64,000 bases of DNA from RGIG1995 sp045652425 (GTDB lineage: Bacteria; Bacillota; Clostridia; Oscillospirales; CAG-272), in NCBI GenBank assembly GCA_045652425.1, contig JAZRUG010000026.1, positions 62,001 to 126,000 of the forward strand, in the 5' to 3' direction. The translations under genes were made by a program, and so were the position numbers. The notes under the pieces were generated by a model, which ran no database searches, was not told the origin of the DNA, and saw only the letters and a program-made list of their open reading frames with translations. Below are positions 1-8,099 of this stretch, piece after piece (the stretch's first letter is position 1; each line of letters starts with the position of its first letter).

Positions 1-1
1 A

Positions 2-715
2 TCCAGAGACTATTATCTCGACTTCGCACAAAACCACAACGCGCTTTACTTCCATGCCGGCGGCTCACCCAAAGCTTATTCAGAAATTGCAGCCAGAAAC
101 ATCGATAACTTTGATGGTGTAAATATGAGCATTCCAAATGCATTTTATAGAGATGCATGGCGCAAACAGCATATGGCTTTAGAGCATACGATGGTTATAA
201 ATGGAGAAGGCATTGTTAATGCAATAAAATACAGAAACGCAAATACACAACTTAAAGACGGTTTTGTAAATCCCTTTAATTTCTCTCAAGAAAAAATCAC
301 ACTTGCAGGTAATGATGCAAATTGTGTATATCTCCCCTTCTCAAACTATCAAGCTCCTTATTTGAAATACAATGCTTCGACCGGTACATATCAGCGTTGG
401 CAATATAATAAGCCTCACGCAGATAAAGACGGAAATCAACTTGAATTCACAAACATTCTCGTATTGTTCTGCTCGCATACAGGAGCACTTGACAGCTCCG
501 GAAGAATTGACGTTACGACAACCGGTACAGGTGAAGGCTACTACATCAGCGGCGGCAAGTATATTGATATTAAATACAACAAAGCATCTGCCGATTCGGA
601 AATTTCATTCACCAACACAGACGATACACCACTCCTGATGAATAAAGGCAAAACATACATAGCAATTATCAAGCCCCAAAACAAATCAAGCATCAATATG
701 AATTATAATAAGTAA
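2..715 (+). CDS. DUF3048 (YerB-type) protein, 3' part
   Basis: The reading frame is open from the first bases of the window, so the gene starts upstream and only the C-terminal ~237 residues are seen. Visible motifs are DYYLDFAQ, YFHAGGSPKAYSEI and FYRDAWRKQHMALEHTM, which match the end of the DUF3048 domain and the start of DUF3048_C, as in Bacillus YerB. YerB-type proteins are usually exported lipoproteins of unknown biochemical role; the signal peptide would lie outside the window. An ATG at 125 sits inside the conserved domain and is not a credible start. A hairpin terminator follows the stop. Confidence 0.8.
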   Translation, partial: SRDYYLDFAQNHNALYFHAGGSPKAYSEIAARNIDNFDGVNMSIPNAFYRDAWRKQHMALEHTMVINGEGIVNAIKYRNANTQLKDGFVNPFNFSQEKITLAGNDANCVYLPFSNYQAPYLKYNASTGTYQRWQYNKPHADKDGNQLEFTNILVLFCSHTGALDSSGRIDVTTTGTGEGYYISGGKYIDIKYNKASADSEISFTNTDDTPLLMNKGKTYIAIIKPQNKSSINMNYNK

Positions 716-724
716 AATAAGAAT

Positions 725-760
725 AAGCAGTGTACGAAAATACACTGCTTAATTTTTCTT
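725..760. terminator. Hairpin terminator between convergent genes
   Basis: Ten-base perfect arms (AAGCAGTGTA at 725-734 and TACACTGCTT at 741-750) are followed by a T-rich run on the plus strand. It lies between the stops of two convergent genes and may act for both. Confidence 0.75.
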
Positions 761-1778
761 AAAAAAGAAATATTTTTGAAATAATATCGGCAACAAGCTC
801 TTCTGCTGAAATCTTGTTCATACCGCCGGTGCTTCTGAATATCATTTCATTATCGTTATCAACATCAAAATATACCGTACAATTGAATTCTTCATTTTCG
901 GTTATATCATAACATAGTCTCCAGCCTAATGCAGAACACAAAGCTTCATAAGGAATTACGTTAAAATATCCAATCGGAAAATAATCTTTAAATACTTTTA
1001 ATTCCGTGCCCCATTTCCCATAAAGTTCCGTACATTTACAAGTAAACTTAATTGAATGTCTTATACTTTCACCCAAGAGAATCGGTTCAACACGGCACTT
1101 CCTATCTTCCGATAATTCAACGCAAAACAAGAGTATTCCTGCTAACACAAACGTGAAAAATAATGTATCCGTATAAATATTTTTTCCAATCTCCATAATA
1201 GACGAAAGCTCTGTTTCTATCTTTAAACCGCTTTTGTTTGATATTTTAATTATGTTTTTACAAAAAAATTCATATAGATGGGTTATATCCCCCATAACTC
1301 TTTTTTCGTTGTCAAAAAGCGCAAATGCAACATAGTTTTCAATAGCACCGAAATAATACGAACGAAGTTTTTCCACTACACCGTATCTGTCGTTGTTTAC
1401 TGCATTTTCCTGCAATATCAAATCAAATATATTACGCAGTACTTTGGCAAAATCTTTCTTTACCTTTGAAGAATATTCTCCAAAAATCAAATCATATTCA
1501 AGCATAGTTGGAAATATCAGAACAGCATTGGATTTATATTCAAACATCATCGCTATCTTATAGCTATCCCCTATTATACATGCAGAAAAACTAATTCCAC
1601 CGTTTACTTCGGGAAATGCTGTCGTTTTCCCATTAACAAACCTTTTGGTCATATCACCATTTACTCTTGGCGAAGTTGTATATCTTTTACACGCAGTGTT
1701 TCGGAATATAATCCGCCATTCGTTACTGCATACATAAATCGGCATATTTATTTTATTTAAAAACTCAAAATTACTCAT
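759..1778 (-). CDS. Hypothetical protein, PAS-like N terminus
   Basis: I do not recognise a named family. The N terminus (FLNKINMPIYVCSNEWRIIFRN) resembles the first strands of a PAS sensor domain. The C terminus (residues ~290-339) vaguely resembles a degenerate GHKL ATPase fold, but no histidine-kinase H-box, N-box or G-box is readable. A hydrophobic stretch near residue 210 (FFTFVLAGILLFCVEL) could be a buried helix or one membrane segment. The start is placed at the ATG at 1778, 6 bases after GGAAAA; the TTG codon further upstream is less likely. It has its own promoter (1811-1839) and is divergent from gap. Function unknown; a ligand sensor or phosphatase-like partner is only a guess. 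Confidence 0.6.
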   Translation of the reverse strand: MSNFEFLNKINMPIYVCSNEWRIIFRNTACKRYTTSPRVNGDMTKRFVNGKTTAFPEVNGGISFSACIIGDSYKIAMMFEYKSNAVLIFPTMLEYDLIFGEYSSKVKKDFAKVLRNIFDLILQENAVNNDRYGVVEKLRSYYFGAIENYVAFALFDNEKRVMGDITHLYEFFCKNIIKISNKSGLKIETELSSIMEIGKNIYTDTLFFTFVLAGILLFCVELSEDRKCRVEPILLGESIRHSIKFTCKCTELYGKWGTELKVFKDYFPIGYFNVIPYEALCSALGWRLCYDITENEEFNCTVYFDVDNDNEMIFRSTGGMNKISAEELVADIISKIFLF

Positions 1779-1810
1779 AGTTTTTTCCAATCAGTACGTT
1801 TATTACTTAT

Positions 1811-1839
1811 ATTATACCAAAAAGTAGGATGTTTTTCAA
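1811..1839 (-). promoter_or_regulatory. Sigma-A promoter for the 759-1778 gene
   Basis: On the minus strand TTGAAA (1834-1839) and TATAAT (1811-1816) are separated by exactly 17 bases, 33 bases upstream of the chosen start. Confidence 0.75.
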
Positions 1840-1886
1840 GTTTTTGGCTACAAATGTAACAAAATTCATTTTTTTACAAAAAACCC

Positions 1887-1915
1887 TTGTAATATTAAGC
1901 AAAATAGGTTACAAT
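1887..1915 (+). promoter_or_regulatory. Promoter of gap
   Basis: TTGTAA (1887-1892) and TACAAT (1910-1915) have 17-base spacing. A GGAGG ribosome site at 1957-1961 precedes the ATG at 1971. Confidence 0.7.
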
Positions 1916-1970
1916 ATAGTTTGGTAAATTTTAAAAAATAATTTTTTTATAATTTTGGAGGATAAAAATT

Positions 1971-2984
1971 ATGGCAGTTAAAGTTGCTATTAACGGTTTC
2001 GGCCGTATCGGTCGTTTGGCATTCAGACAGATGTTTGGTGCTGAGGGTTACGAAGTTGTTGCTATCAACGACTTGACAAGCCCCGCAATGCTTGCTCACC
2101 TTCTCAAGTATGACTCAGCTCAGGGTAGATACGCTCTCGCTGACACAGTTGTTGCAGGTGAAGATTCTATTACTGTAAACGGCAAGACAATCAAAATCTA
2201 CGCAGAAAAGAACGCAGCTGATCTTCCTTGGGGTGAAATCGGTGTTGACGTAGTTCTCGAATGCACAGGTTTCTACACATCTAAAGACAAGTCTCAGGCT
2301 CACATTGATGCTGGTGCAAAAAAAGTTGTTATTTCTGCTCCCGCAGGCAATGACCTTCCCACTATTGTTTACAGCGTAAACGAAAATACACTTACAAAAG
2401 AAGACAAGATCATCTCTGCTGCTTCTTGTACAACAAACTGCTTGGCTCCTATGGCTAAAGCTCTTAACGACTATGCTCCTATCCAGAGCGGTATCATGTC
2501 TACTATCCACGCTTTCACAGGCGACCAGATGGTTCTTGACGGTCCTCACAGAAAGGGCGACCTCAGACGTGCAAGAGCTGCTGCAGTTAACATTGTTCCT
2601 AACTCTACAGGCGCTGCAAAAGCAATCGGTCTTGTTATTCCCGAACTCAACGGCAAGCTCATCGGTTCTGCTCAGAGAGTTCCCGTTCCTACCGGTTCTA
2701 CAACAATCCTCGTTGCTGTAGTTAAGGGCGAAAACGTAACAAAGGAAGGCATCAACGCTGCTATGAAGGCTGCTTCTTCTGCTTCTTTCGGTTACACTGA
2801 AGAAGAACTCGTTTCTTCCGATATCATCGGTATCACATACGGCTCTCTCTTCGATGCTACTCAGACAATGGTTTCCAAGATTGGCGACGACCTCTATCAG
2901 GTTCAGGTTGTTTCTTGGTACGACAACGAAAACTCTTACACATCTCAGATGGTAAGAACTATCAAGTACTTCGCAGAGCTTTAA
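1971..2984 (+). CDS. gap: Glyceraldehyde-3-phosphate dehydrogenase
   Basis: Type I phosphorylating GAPDH, which converts glyceraldehyde-3-phosphate, NAD and phosphate to 1,3-bisphosphoglycerate in cytosolic glycolysis. The Rossmann start INGFGRIGR lies at residues 8-16. The catalytic motif SAASCTTNC puts the nucleophile at about Cys153, and the C-terminal SWYDNEN signature is intact. At 337 residues it has the normal length. It is monocistronic, with its own promoter, a strong GGAGG site and a terminator. Its codon choice is visibly more restricted than that of its neighbours (frequent GTT, GCT, CTC, TCT), as expected for a highly expressed gene. Confidence 0.98.
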   Translation: MAVKVAINGFGRIGRLAFRQMFGAEGYEVVAINDLTSPAMLAHLLKYDSAQGRYALADTVVAGEDSITVNGKTIKIYAEKNAADLPWGEIGVDVVLECTGFYTSKDKSQAHIDAGAKKVVISAPAGNDLPTIVYSVNENTLTKEDKIISAASCTTNCLAPMAKALNDYAPIQSGIMSTIHAFTGDQMVLDGPHRKGDLRRARAAAVNIVPNSTGAAKAIGLVIPELNGKLIGSAQRVPVPTGSTTILVAVVKGENVTKEGINAAMKAASSASFGYTEEELVSSDIIGITYGSLFDATQTMVSKIGDDLYQVQVVSWYDNENSYTSQMVRTIKYFAEL

Positions 2985-3004
2985 TTTATAACTGAATTAC
3001 TGCT

Positions 3005-3040
3005 AAGAGGCTGAGTCAATGATTCAGCCTCTTTTGTTTT
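3005..3040 (+). terminator. Terminator of gap
   Basis: AAGAGGCTGA (3005-3014) pairs with TCAGCCTCTT (3024-3033) and runs directly into a T-rich tract. Confidence 0.9.
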
Positions 3041-3076
3041 ATTCCCATTTAACCTAAATCTAAAATGCATATAAAT

Positions 3077-3104
3077 ATGCCGCCTCGTTTTTGCGAAGCG
3101 GCAT
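3077..3104 (-). terminator. Hairpin downstream of lipoprotein gene
   Basis: ATGCCGCCTCG and CGAAGCGGCAT form a stem with one mismatch, about 20 bases past the stop of the minus-strand lipoprotein gene. The flanks are AT-rich but without a long pure T tract, so efficiency is uncertain. Confidence 0.55.
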
Positions 3105-3125
3105 TATATTATATATTAATCGGTA

Positions 3126-4391
3126 TCACTTTGAATAAGTAAAATCAACTCTCGACAATTCAACAGAACCGGCTGCTATACCCGCTTTCAGAACAAAAGT
3201 ATAATCTCCGCCTTGAAGCTTATCGAAAATATCCAAAAATTCATTTCTGAGCGAACATCTCGTCTTTTGATAAAGGTCCTTGTCATTAAGCTCTTTTTCA
3301 GTTACAAGGTTGCCGGATTTGTCCAAAATACTCATAGTCACGTAACACAAGGGGAAATTGGATTTAATCGAAGCCGTTCCAAATGCACCCTTACCAAGTA
3401 TATTGCTCGTTATTTCAGTGTCTAAACCAAGATAAGGAACTTCAAGCTCACTTCTCGGCGCACTATATGATTTTAAGGTAAGAGGAATATATCCCGATTC
3501 GTACAAGGTCTCAAAGGAATAAACATGGTCAACGTACCAGTTCGTATTAACGTCAGTTCTCGATTTGTCGAAAGCGTTAGTCTGTTCTATCGTCGTCAAA
3601 TAGCTTCTTGTATAAATAATCTTTCCCGCACCATTTTTTTCTATCGTAGGTGCTTCCGTGAGTACACGGCAATGGATATTATAGGAAGCCATATCACTAA
3701 CTTTGTAAATAATATCTCCCTTTTGCATAGAAGCGTAAGCCTCAAACATCTTATTCTTTCCGTTGGCATCACACATTTCTTTCGTATTCAAACAATCTTT
3801 TGGAACCTCGTAACCACCAACAGTATCCATCCAAAATCCAGATTGACTAGGTAACCAATTTTTATATGAGCTCTCGTGATTATCAAACTGCTGATAAGCC
3901 ATAACTATCGCAGTCGTACAGGTTACTCCTGCAGATTCCTTCCACTCCAATACCTTGGGGTAATATTTGCCGTCAACAATATTATCCTCAAAATATTCTA
4001 AATTTACACCGGCATCCGCATAAGGAAATCCGGTATAAACCTTTCCCTTCTTATATTCAAGGTTTACCGTCCAAGTACCGTAATCATTGGTAAGCGCAAA
4101 ATCCTCTTTCGGTGTCCACTTTATTTCAGAGCACTCTCTCATATAACCAACCATAGCATCTCTTAAGTTTTCGGGAAGGTCAAATTCAACCAACTTATAG
4201 AACTTCGCCTTTTCTTCTGCACTGAGTCTAATAGGCTCATCGGATTTAGGGGCTTCGGGCGCATCGGTTTCCGAAACTACCGCATCTGTGCTCAACTCCG
4301 TCTCATCGGCAGGGATGTCTGCATTCCGGCCGCACGCAGTTAAAAAACAGAATACTAACAAAAACGTCAATAAAACAATAGTTTTTTTCAT
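3126..4391 (-). CDS. Lipoprotein, possible NlpC/P60-like Cys-His domain
   Basis: A hydrophobic signal ends in the lipobox LTAC (Cys20), followed by an acidic Thr/Pro/Asp-rich linker to about residue 55, so the protein is probably anchored outside the membrane. In the middle, GVTCTTAIVMAYQQF, QKGDIIYK and NIHCRVLTEAP appear in the order Cys - Gly-Asp - His that is typical of papain-fold NlpC/P60 or amidase domains. I infer a cysteine peptidase or amidase acting on peptidoglycan or a peptide, but overall similarity to known members is weak. The C-terminal ~100 residues look like a beta-rich binding domain. GAGGT precedes the start. Function is an inference. Confidence 0.65.
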   Translation of the reverse strand: MKKTIVLLTFLLVFCFLTACGRNADIPADETELSTDAVVSETDAPEAPKSDEPIRLSAEEKAKFYKLVEFDLPENLRDAMVGYMRECSEIKWTPKEDFALTNDYGTWTVNLEYKKGKVYTGFPYADAGVNLEYFEDNIVDGKYYPKVLEWKESAGVTCTTAIVMAYQQFDNHESSYKNWLPSQSGFWMDTVGGYEVPKDCLNTKEMCDANGKNKMFEAYASMQKGDIIYKVSDMASYNIHCRVLTEAPTIEKNGAGKIIYTRSYLTTIEQTNAFDKSRTDVNTNWYVDHVYSFETLYESGYIPLTLKSYSAPRSELEVPYLGLDTEITSNILGKGAFGTASIKSNFPLCYVTMSILDKSGNLVTEKELNDKDLYQKTRCSLRNEFLDIFDKLQGGDYTFVLKAGIAAGSVELSRVDFTYSK

Positions 4392-4594
4392 AATACTCTA
4401 CCTCGCAATAAAATATCTTATTTTTTAGAACCAAAAGCTTAATCCAACAAATTACAGATACAAGAATAAATCTGACATAATTCACAAAAATATATGTTGT
4501 ATATTACTTTATCAATTATTATACAGAAATGCAACACACTATTTTATCCGTATCATATTTTATTCGCACTATTTTGACTAAAAAACAAAACACT

Positions 4595-5920
4595 TTACTT
4601 TCTTATAAGACGCGCAATAAAGAATCCGTCAGTCTTATGTGTATCGGGATAAAGAGTAAGCATCCCATTCTCTGATATTATACCATTCCCAAAATCAAAA
4701 TCAAAGAAAGAAAAATCTTTATGCTCATTCAAAAACTTTGAAACGACTTCTTCGTTTTCACGTATGTTCAAAGTGCAGGTAGAATACACAAGAACTCCGC
4801 CTTTTTTTAAGTAGTTCGATGATGCATTAAGAATTTTATACTGAATATCGGGCAATCTTTCAATCGCGTTCTTTTCTTTATATCTCAAATCGGGTTTTTT
4901 CGCAATAACCCCAAGCCCCGAACACGGTGCGTCAACGAGTACTCTATCGGCTATACCCTTCATTTCTTCAATATAGGTACTTCCATCGTGTTCTTTTGTT
5001 TCGATTATTTCTATACCAAGCTTTTTTGCACCTTTTTGAACTAGCGAAAGCTTGTTTCCGTGAAGGTCAAATGAATATACTTTACCCTCATTTTGCATAT
5101 TCAATGCAATAGAAAAGCTTTTACCACCTGGACAAGAGCAGGTGTCGATAACGGTATCTCCCTCTTCGGCGCCCAAAACCTCGGCACATATCTGTGATGC
5201 CTCATCTTGAACAAATACTCGTCCGTCTTGTAATATATCTAACGCTGATATGGGACAAGACTGCAATAATCTAACCGCATTCTTTGCATATAAACCGTTA
5301 TCCGATTTTATATCCTTTTCCGCGAGATATGAAAGAACACGCTCTTTGTCGGTCTTTATTGTGTTTACTCTTAAAGTCATATCGGGCGATATATTCAATG
5401 CCGAGAGTATTTTCTCTGCCCTTTCAAATCCGTAATCCGAAAGCCACATTTCACAAAGCCACTCGGGGTACGAATACATTACAGATAAGTATTTTACAGG
5501 GTATTTGCTCTTGTCGGGATATATAATACCCTCTTTTTTCCTGATAGTCTCACGAAGAACAGCATTAACAAATCCCGATGCGCTCCTCTTCCCCTTTTTC
5601 TTGCAAAGCTCAACACACTCGTTACATGCGGCATGGTCGGGTACACTTCCCATATACATTATCTGATAAACACCCATTCTCAAAACCACAAGAATCTCTT
5701 TGTCTATCTTGGCTATATCCCTGCCCGAAAAGCAATTAATTATGTAATCGAGGGTTATTTTTCTCTCGATAGTTCCATATACAAGCGCGGTATAAAAAGC
5801 ACGGTCAACACCTGTTATGCCGTGCTTTTCAATTGCAGAATCTATCTCAATGTTCGGATAACTTTGCCTTATCTCGCATTTTAAAAGCGATTCATAGGCA
5901 ATATTTCTTACGTCTGACAT
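4595..5920 (-). CDS. rsmB: 16S rRNA (cytosine-967-C5)-methyltransferase
   Basis: RsmB/Sun transfers a methyl group from S-adenosylmethionine to C967 of 16S rRNA. Residues 1-~130 form the NusB-like RNA-binding domain (DRAFYTALVYGTIERK). The rest is the NOL1/NOP2/Sun catalytic domain: the SAM-binding motif DTCSCPGGKS, then DAPCSGLGVI and VYSTCTLNIRENEEVV, which carry the two conserved cysteines. At 441 residues it has typical family length. It is the last gene of the yicC-fmt operon and starts at the base after the metallopeptidase stop. This position after fmt is common in Firmicutes. Confidence 0.95.
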   Translation of the reverse strand: MSDVRNIAYESLLKCEIRQSYPNIEIDSAIEKHGITGVDRAFYTALVYGTIERKITLDYIINCFSGRDIAKIDKEILVVLRMGVYQIMYMGSVPDHAACNECVELCKKKGKRSASGFVNAVLRETIRKKEGIIYPDKSKYPVKYLSVMYSYPEWLCEMWLSDYGFERAEKILSALNISPDMTLRVNTIKTDKERVLSYLAEKDIKSDNGLYAKNAVRLLQSCPISALDILQDGRVFVQDEASQICAEVLGAEEGDTVIDTCSCPGGKSFSIALNMQNEGKVYSFDLHGNKLSLVQKGAKKLGIEIIETKEHDGSTYIEEMKGIADRVLVDAPCSGLGVIAKKPDLRYKEKNAIERLPDIQYKILNASSNYLKKGGVLVYSTCTLNIRENEEVVSKFLNEHKDFSFFDFDFGNGIISENGMLTLYPDTHKTDGFFIARLIRK

Positions 5921-6610
5921 TTATCTTCTGTCTCTCCTGCCGTTTACCAAAACTATTAATCTCAAAAGCTGCGCCAATGCTGTTGCAAGTGCCGCAACAT
6001 AGGTCATAGCCGCTGCAGACAACACCTTTTTTGAGCCTTTTATCTCTTCGCTGCCAAGAATGCCGGTATTCTCCAGTGCCTCAAGAGCACGGTTACTTGC
6101 GTTAAATTCAACAGGTAAGGTTACAAGCTGAAAGAGTGCCAAAGTAGCATAAAAAATGCAACCTATATATGCCAACTGATAAAACGAAAACAATATTCCT
6201 ATAAGAACTAAAGGAACAGCAAGTTTTGAGCCTATGTTCGTAATGGGAATAATCGCCGCGCGAAGTTTCATAGGTGAATATCCAACCGCATGCTGTACGG
6301 CGTGCCCCGACTCGTGGGCGGCAACGCCTATCGCCGCCACCGATGCGTTGTCATAAACGGTTTCCGATAAATTAACCGTATTTGTTCTCGGATCAAAATG
6401 GTCAGTAAGATTACCTGCTACACGATTAATCTGAACGTCGTGAAGTCCGTTTGCATCTAAAATCCTTCTTGCCGCTTCTCTGCCCGTCATTCTTCTGGCA
6501 GATATAACCTTGCTGTATTTATTAAAAGTACTGTTTACTTTTGTCTGCGCCCATAATGCAAGTAACATTGCAGGCACAATAAATATCAAATATGTGTAAT
6601 CGAAATACAT
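5921..6610 (-). CDS. YugP-type zinc metallopeptidase
   Basis: Predicted membrane metallopeptidase of the Peptidase_Zn / YugP family. The zinc-binding motif HESGHAVQHAVGY is intact, with the two His residues and the Glu of HExxH. An N-terminal membrane segment (LIFIVPAMLLALWAQ) precedes the peptidase region and further hydrophobic segments follow it (LAVPLVLIGILFSFYQL). Its substrate is unknown in the family. It sits between fmt and rsmB in the operon, a placement often seen in Clostridia, and its stop abuts the rsmB start. Confidence 0.9.
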   Translation of the reverse strand: MYFDYTYLIFIVPAMLLALWAQTKVNSTFNKYSKVISARRMTGREAARRILDANGLHDVQINRVAGNLTDHFDPRTNTVNLSETVYDNASVAAIGVAAHESGHAVQHAVGYSPMKLRAAIIPITNIGSKLAVPLVLIGILFSFYQLAYIGCIFYATLALFQLVTLPVEFNASNRALEALENTGILGSEEIKGSKKVLSAAAMTYVAALATALAQLLRLIVLVNGRRDRR

Positions 6611-6640
6611 ATATAAACCACCTTTCCAAAAAACGATATG

Positions 6641-7579
6641 TTATTTATTAGGCGAAAAACAATCTCCCTCGGCAATTTTTCTGCCGTTAATAAAATCGGA
6701 CGCCTTCATTCTGCCCTTTCCTTCAGGCAATACTCCGTCTATACCGACAACTCCCTCTCCCGTAGCAACGTATATATTGCCTTTTTCAAGAGATACAACT
6801 GTTCCGGGGAGCTTGTCGCTATTCTTTTCGGTCAAAAATGATGAAACAAATTTTATCATTTTTCCGTTTAAAAATGCAAATGATAACGGGAAAGGAGAAG
6901 TTCCTCTGATTTGGTTATGAATAGCTATAGCGCTCTTCGAAAAATCAACCAAGCAATCCTCTTTTTCTATCTTTTTTGCATAGGTAGAAAGGCTGTCGTC
7001 TTGCTTATATCTCTTAACGTTACCGCTTGCAATAACCTTTATGGTAGAAAGCAAAGCGTATGCACCGAGCTCTGCAAGCTTGTCGTGCATAGTTTCAAAA
7101 TTATCCTCGTCGCGTATGGCTATTTCATACATTTCTATCATATCGCCGGTATCAAGTCCCTCTTCCATATACATGGTGGTAATACCTGTCGTCTTTTCAC
7201 CGTCTATAATAGCTCTCTGTATAGGTGCCGCACCTCTGTATTTAGGCAAAAGCGAACCGTGTACGTTTATACAGCCATATTTAGGATACTCAAGTACGTT
7301 CCTTGGCAATATCTTTCCATAAGCAACAACCACTATAAGCTCGGGGGAAAGTTCATTCAACAGTTCTGCAAACGCCTCGTCTTTCAAGGTTGCAGGTTGA
7401 TATACAGGGATATTATGCTCTAATGCGCTTACCTTTACGGGCGGCGGCATAAGGGTATATCCTCTACCTTTAGGTTTGTCGGGCTGTGTTATAACACCCA
7501 CGATTTCATTGTCGGTTGTCAAAAGCGATTCAAAGCACACCTTCGCAAAGTCAGGTGTTCCCATAAATAATATTCTCAT
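6641..7579 (-). CDS. fmt: Methionyl-tRNA formyltransferase
   Basis: Formylates initiator Met-tRNA with 10-formyltetrahydrofolate. The N-terminal formyltransferase fold begins MRILFMGTPDFA. The catalytic region contains INVHGSLLPKYRGAAPIQ, with the SLLPxYRGAAP signature and conserved Asn and His, followed by TTMYMEEGLDTGDM. A C-terminal OB-like domain (GTVVSLEKGNIYVATGEG) binds tRNA. Its 312 residues are normal. It follows def by 11 bases, so formylation and deformylation are encoded together. Confidence 0.97.
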   Translation of the reverse strand: MRILFMGTPDFAKVCFESLLTTDNEIVGVITQPDKPKGRGYTLMPPPVKVSALEHNIPVYQPATLKDEAFAELLNELSPELIVVVAYGKILPRNVLEYPKYGCINVHGSLLPKYRGAAPIQRAIIDGEKTTGITTMYMEEGLDTGDMIEMYEIAIRDEDNFETMHDKLAELGAYALLSTIKVIASGNVKRYKQDDSLSTYAKKIEKEDCLVDFSKSAIAIHNQIRGTSPFPLSFAFLNGKMIKFVSSFLTEKNSDKLPGTVVSLEKGNIYVATGEGVVGIDGVLPEGKGRMKASDFINGRKIAEGDCFSPNK

Positions 7580-7590
7580 ATATTTTTATC

Positions 7591-8073
7591 TTATTCCTCT
7601 TCGTAAAGTTCATCAAGCTCGTCTTGGGTAAGCATCTTCGCATGGTCGATGTAAAGAACGCCGTCAAGGTGGTCAAGCTCGTGGCAGAATGCACGTGCGG
7701 TAAGCTCACTTCCCGTAACTTCAAACCATTCTCCGTTTCTGTCCATAGCTCTTACGGTAACGGTCATAGGTCTCTTCGTTATACCGTATTTTCCGGGAAC
7801 AGACAAGCAGCCTTCAAGGTCTTCCTGCTCACCCTCTGTAGCTATTATTTCGGGGTTTATCATCTCAATAAGCTCTCCGGGTTCGGTCTCTACAAGCACT
7901 ATACGGCGGAGTACGCCTACCTGAACAGCCGCAAGTCCACACCCGTTCGCCGCGTGAAGAGTGTCCTTCATATCGTCAAGTAATTGAATTATTCTTGGTG
8001 TTATTTCGGTAACGGGACGGCTCTTCTTTCTTAAAATTTCGTCGCCCACCTTAACAATATTTAATTTTGCCAT
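7591..8073 (-). CDS. def: Peptide deformylase
   Basis: Removes the N-terminal formyl group from nascent proteins. The three family motifs are present: GCGLAAVQVG (motif 1), EGCLSVPG (motif 2, metal-ligand Cys) and CHELDHLDG (motif 3, HExxH with two metal-ligand His). Motif 3 has Leu where Ile is commoner, a conservative change. Length 160 residues. It lies between priA and fmt. Confidence 0.97.
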   Translation of the reverse strand: MAKLNIVKVGDEILRKKSRPVTEITPRIIQLLDDMKDTLHAANGCGLAAVQVGVLRRIVLVETEPGELIEMINPEIIATEGEQEDLEGCLSVPGKYGITKRPMTVTVRAMDRNGEWFEVTGSELTARAFCHELDHLDGVLYIDHAKMLTQDELDELYEEE

Positions 8074-8099
8074 TGTAAAAATTCTCCTGTTTTTTATCT

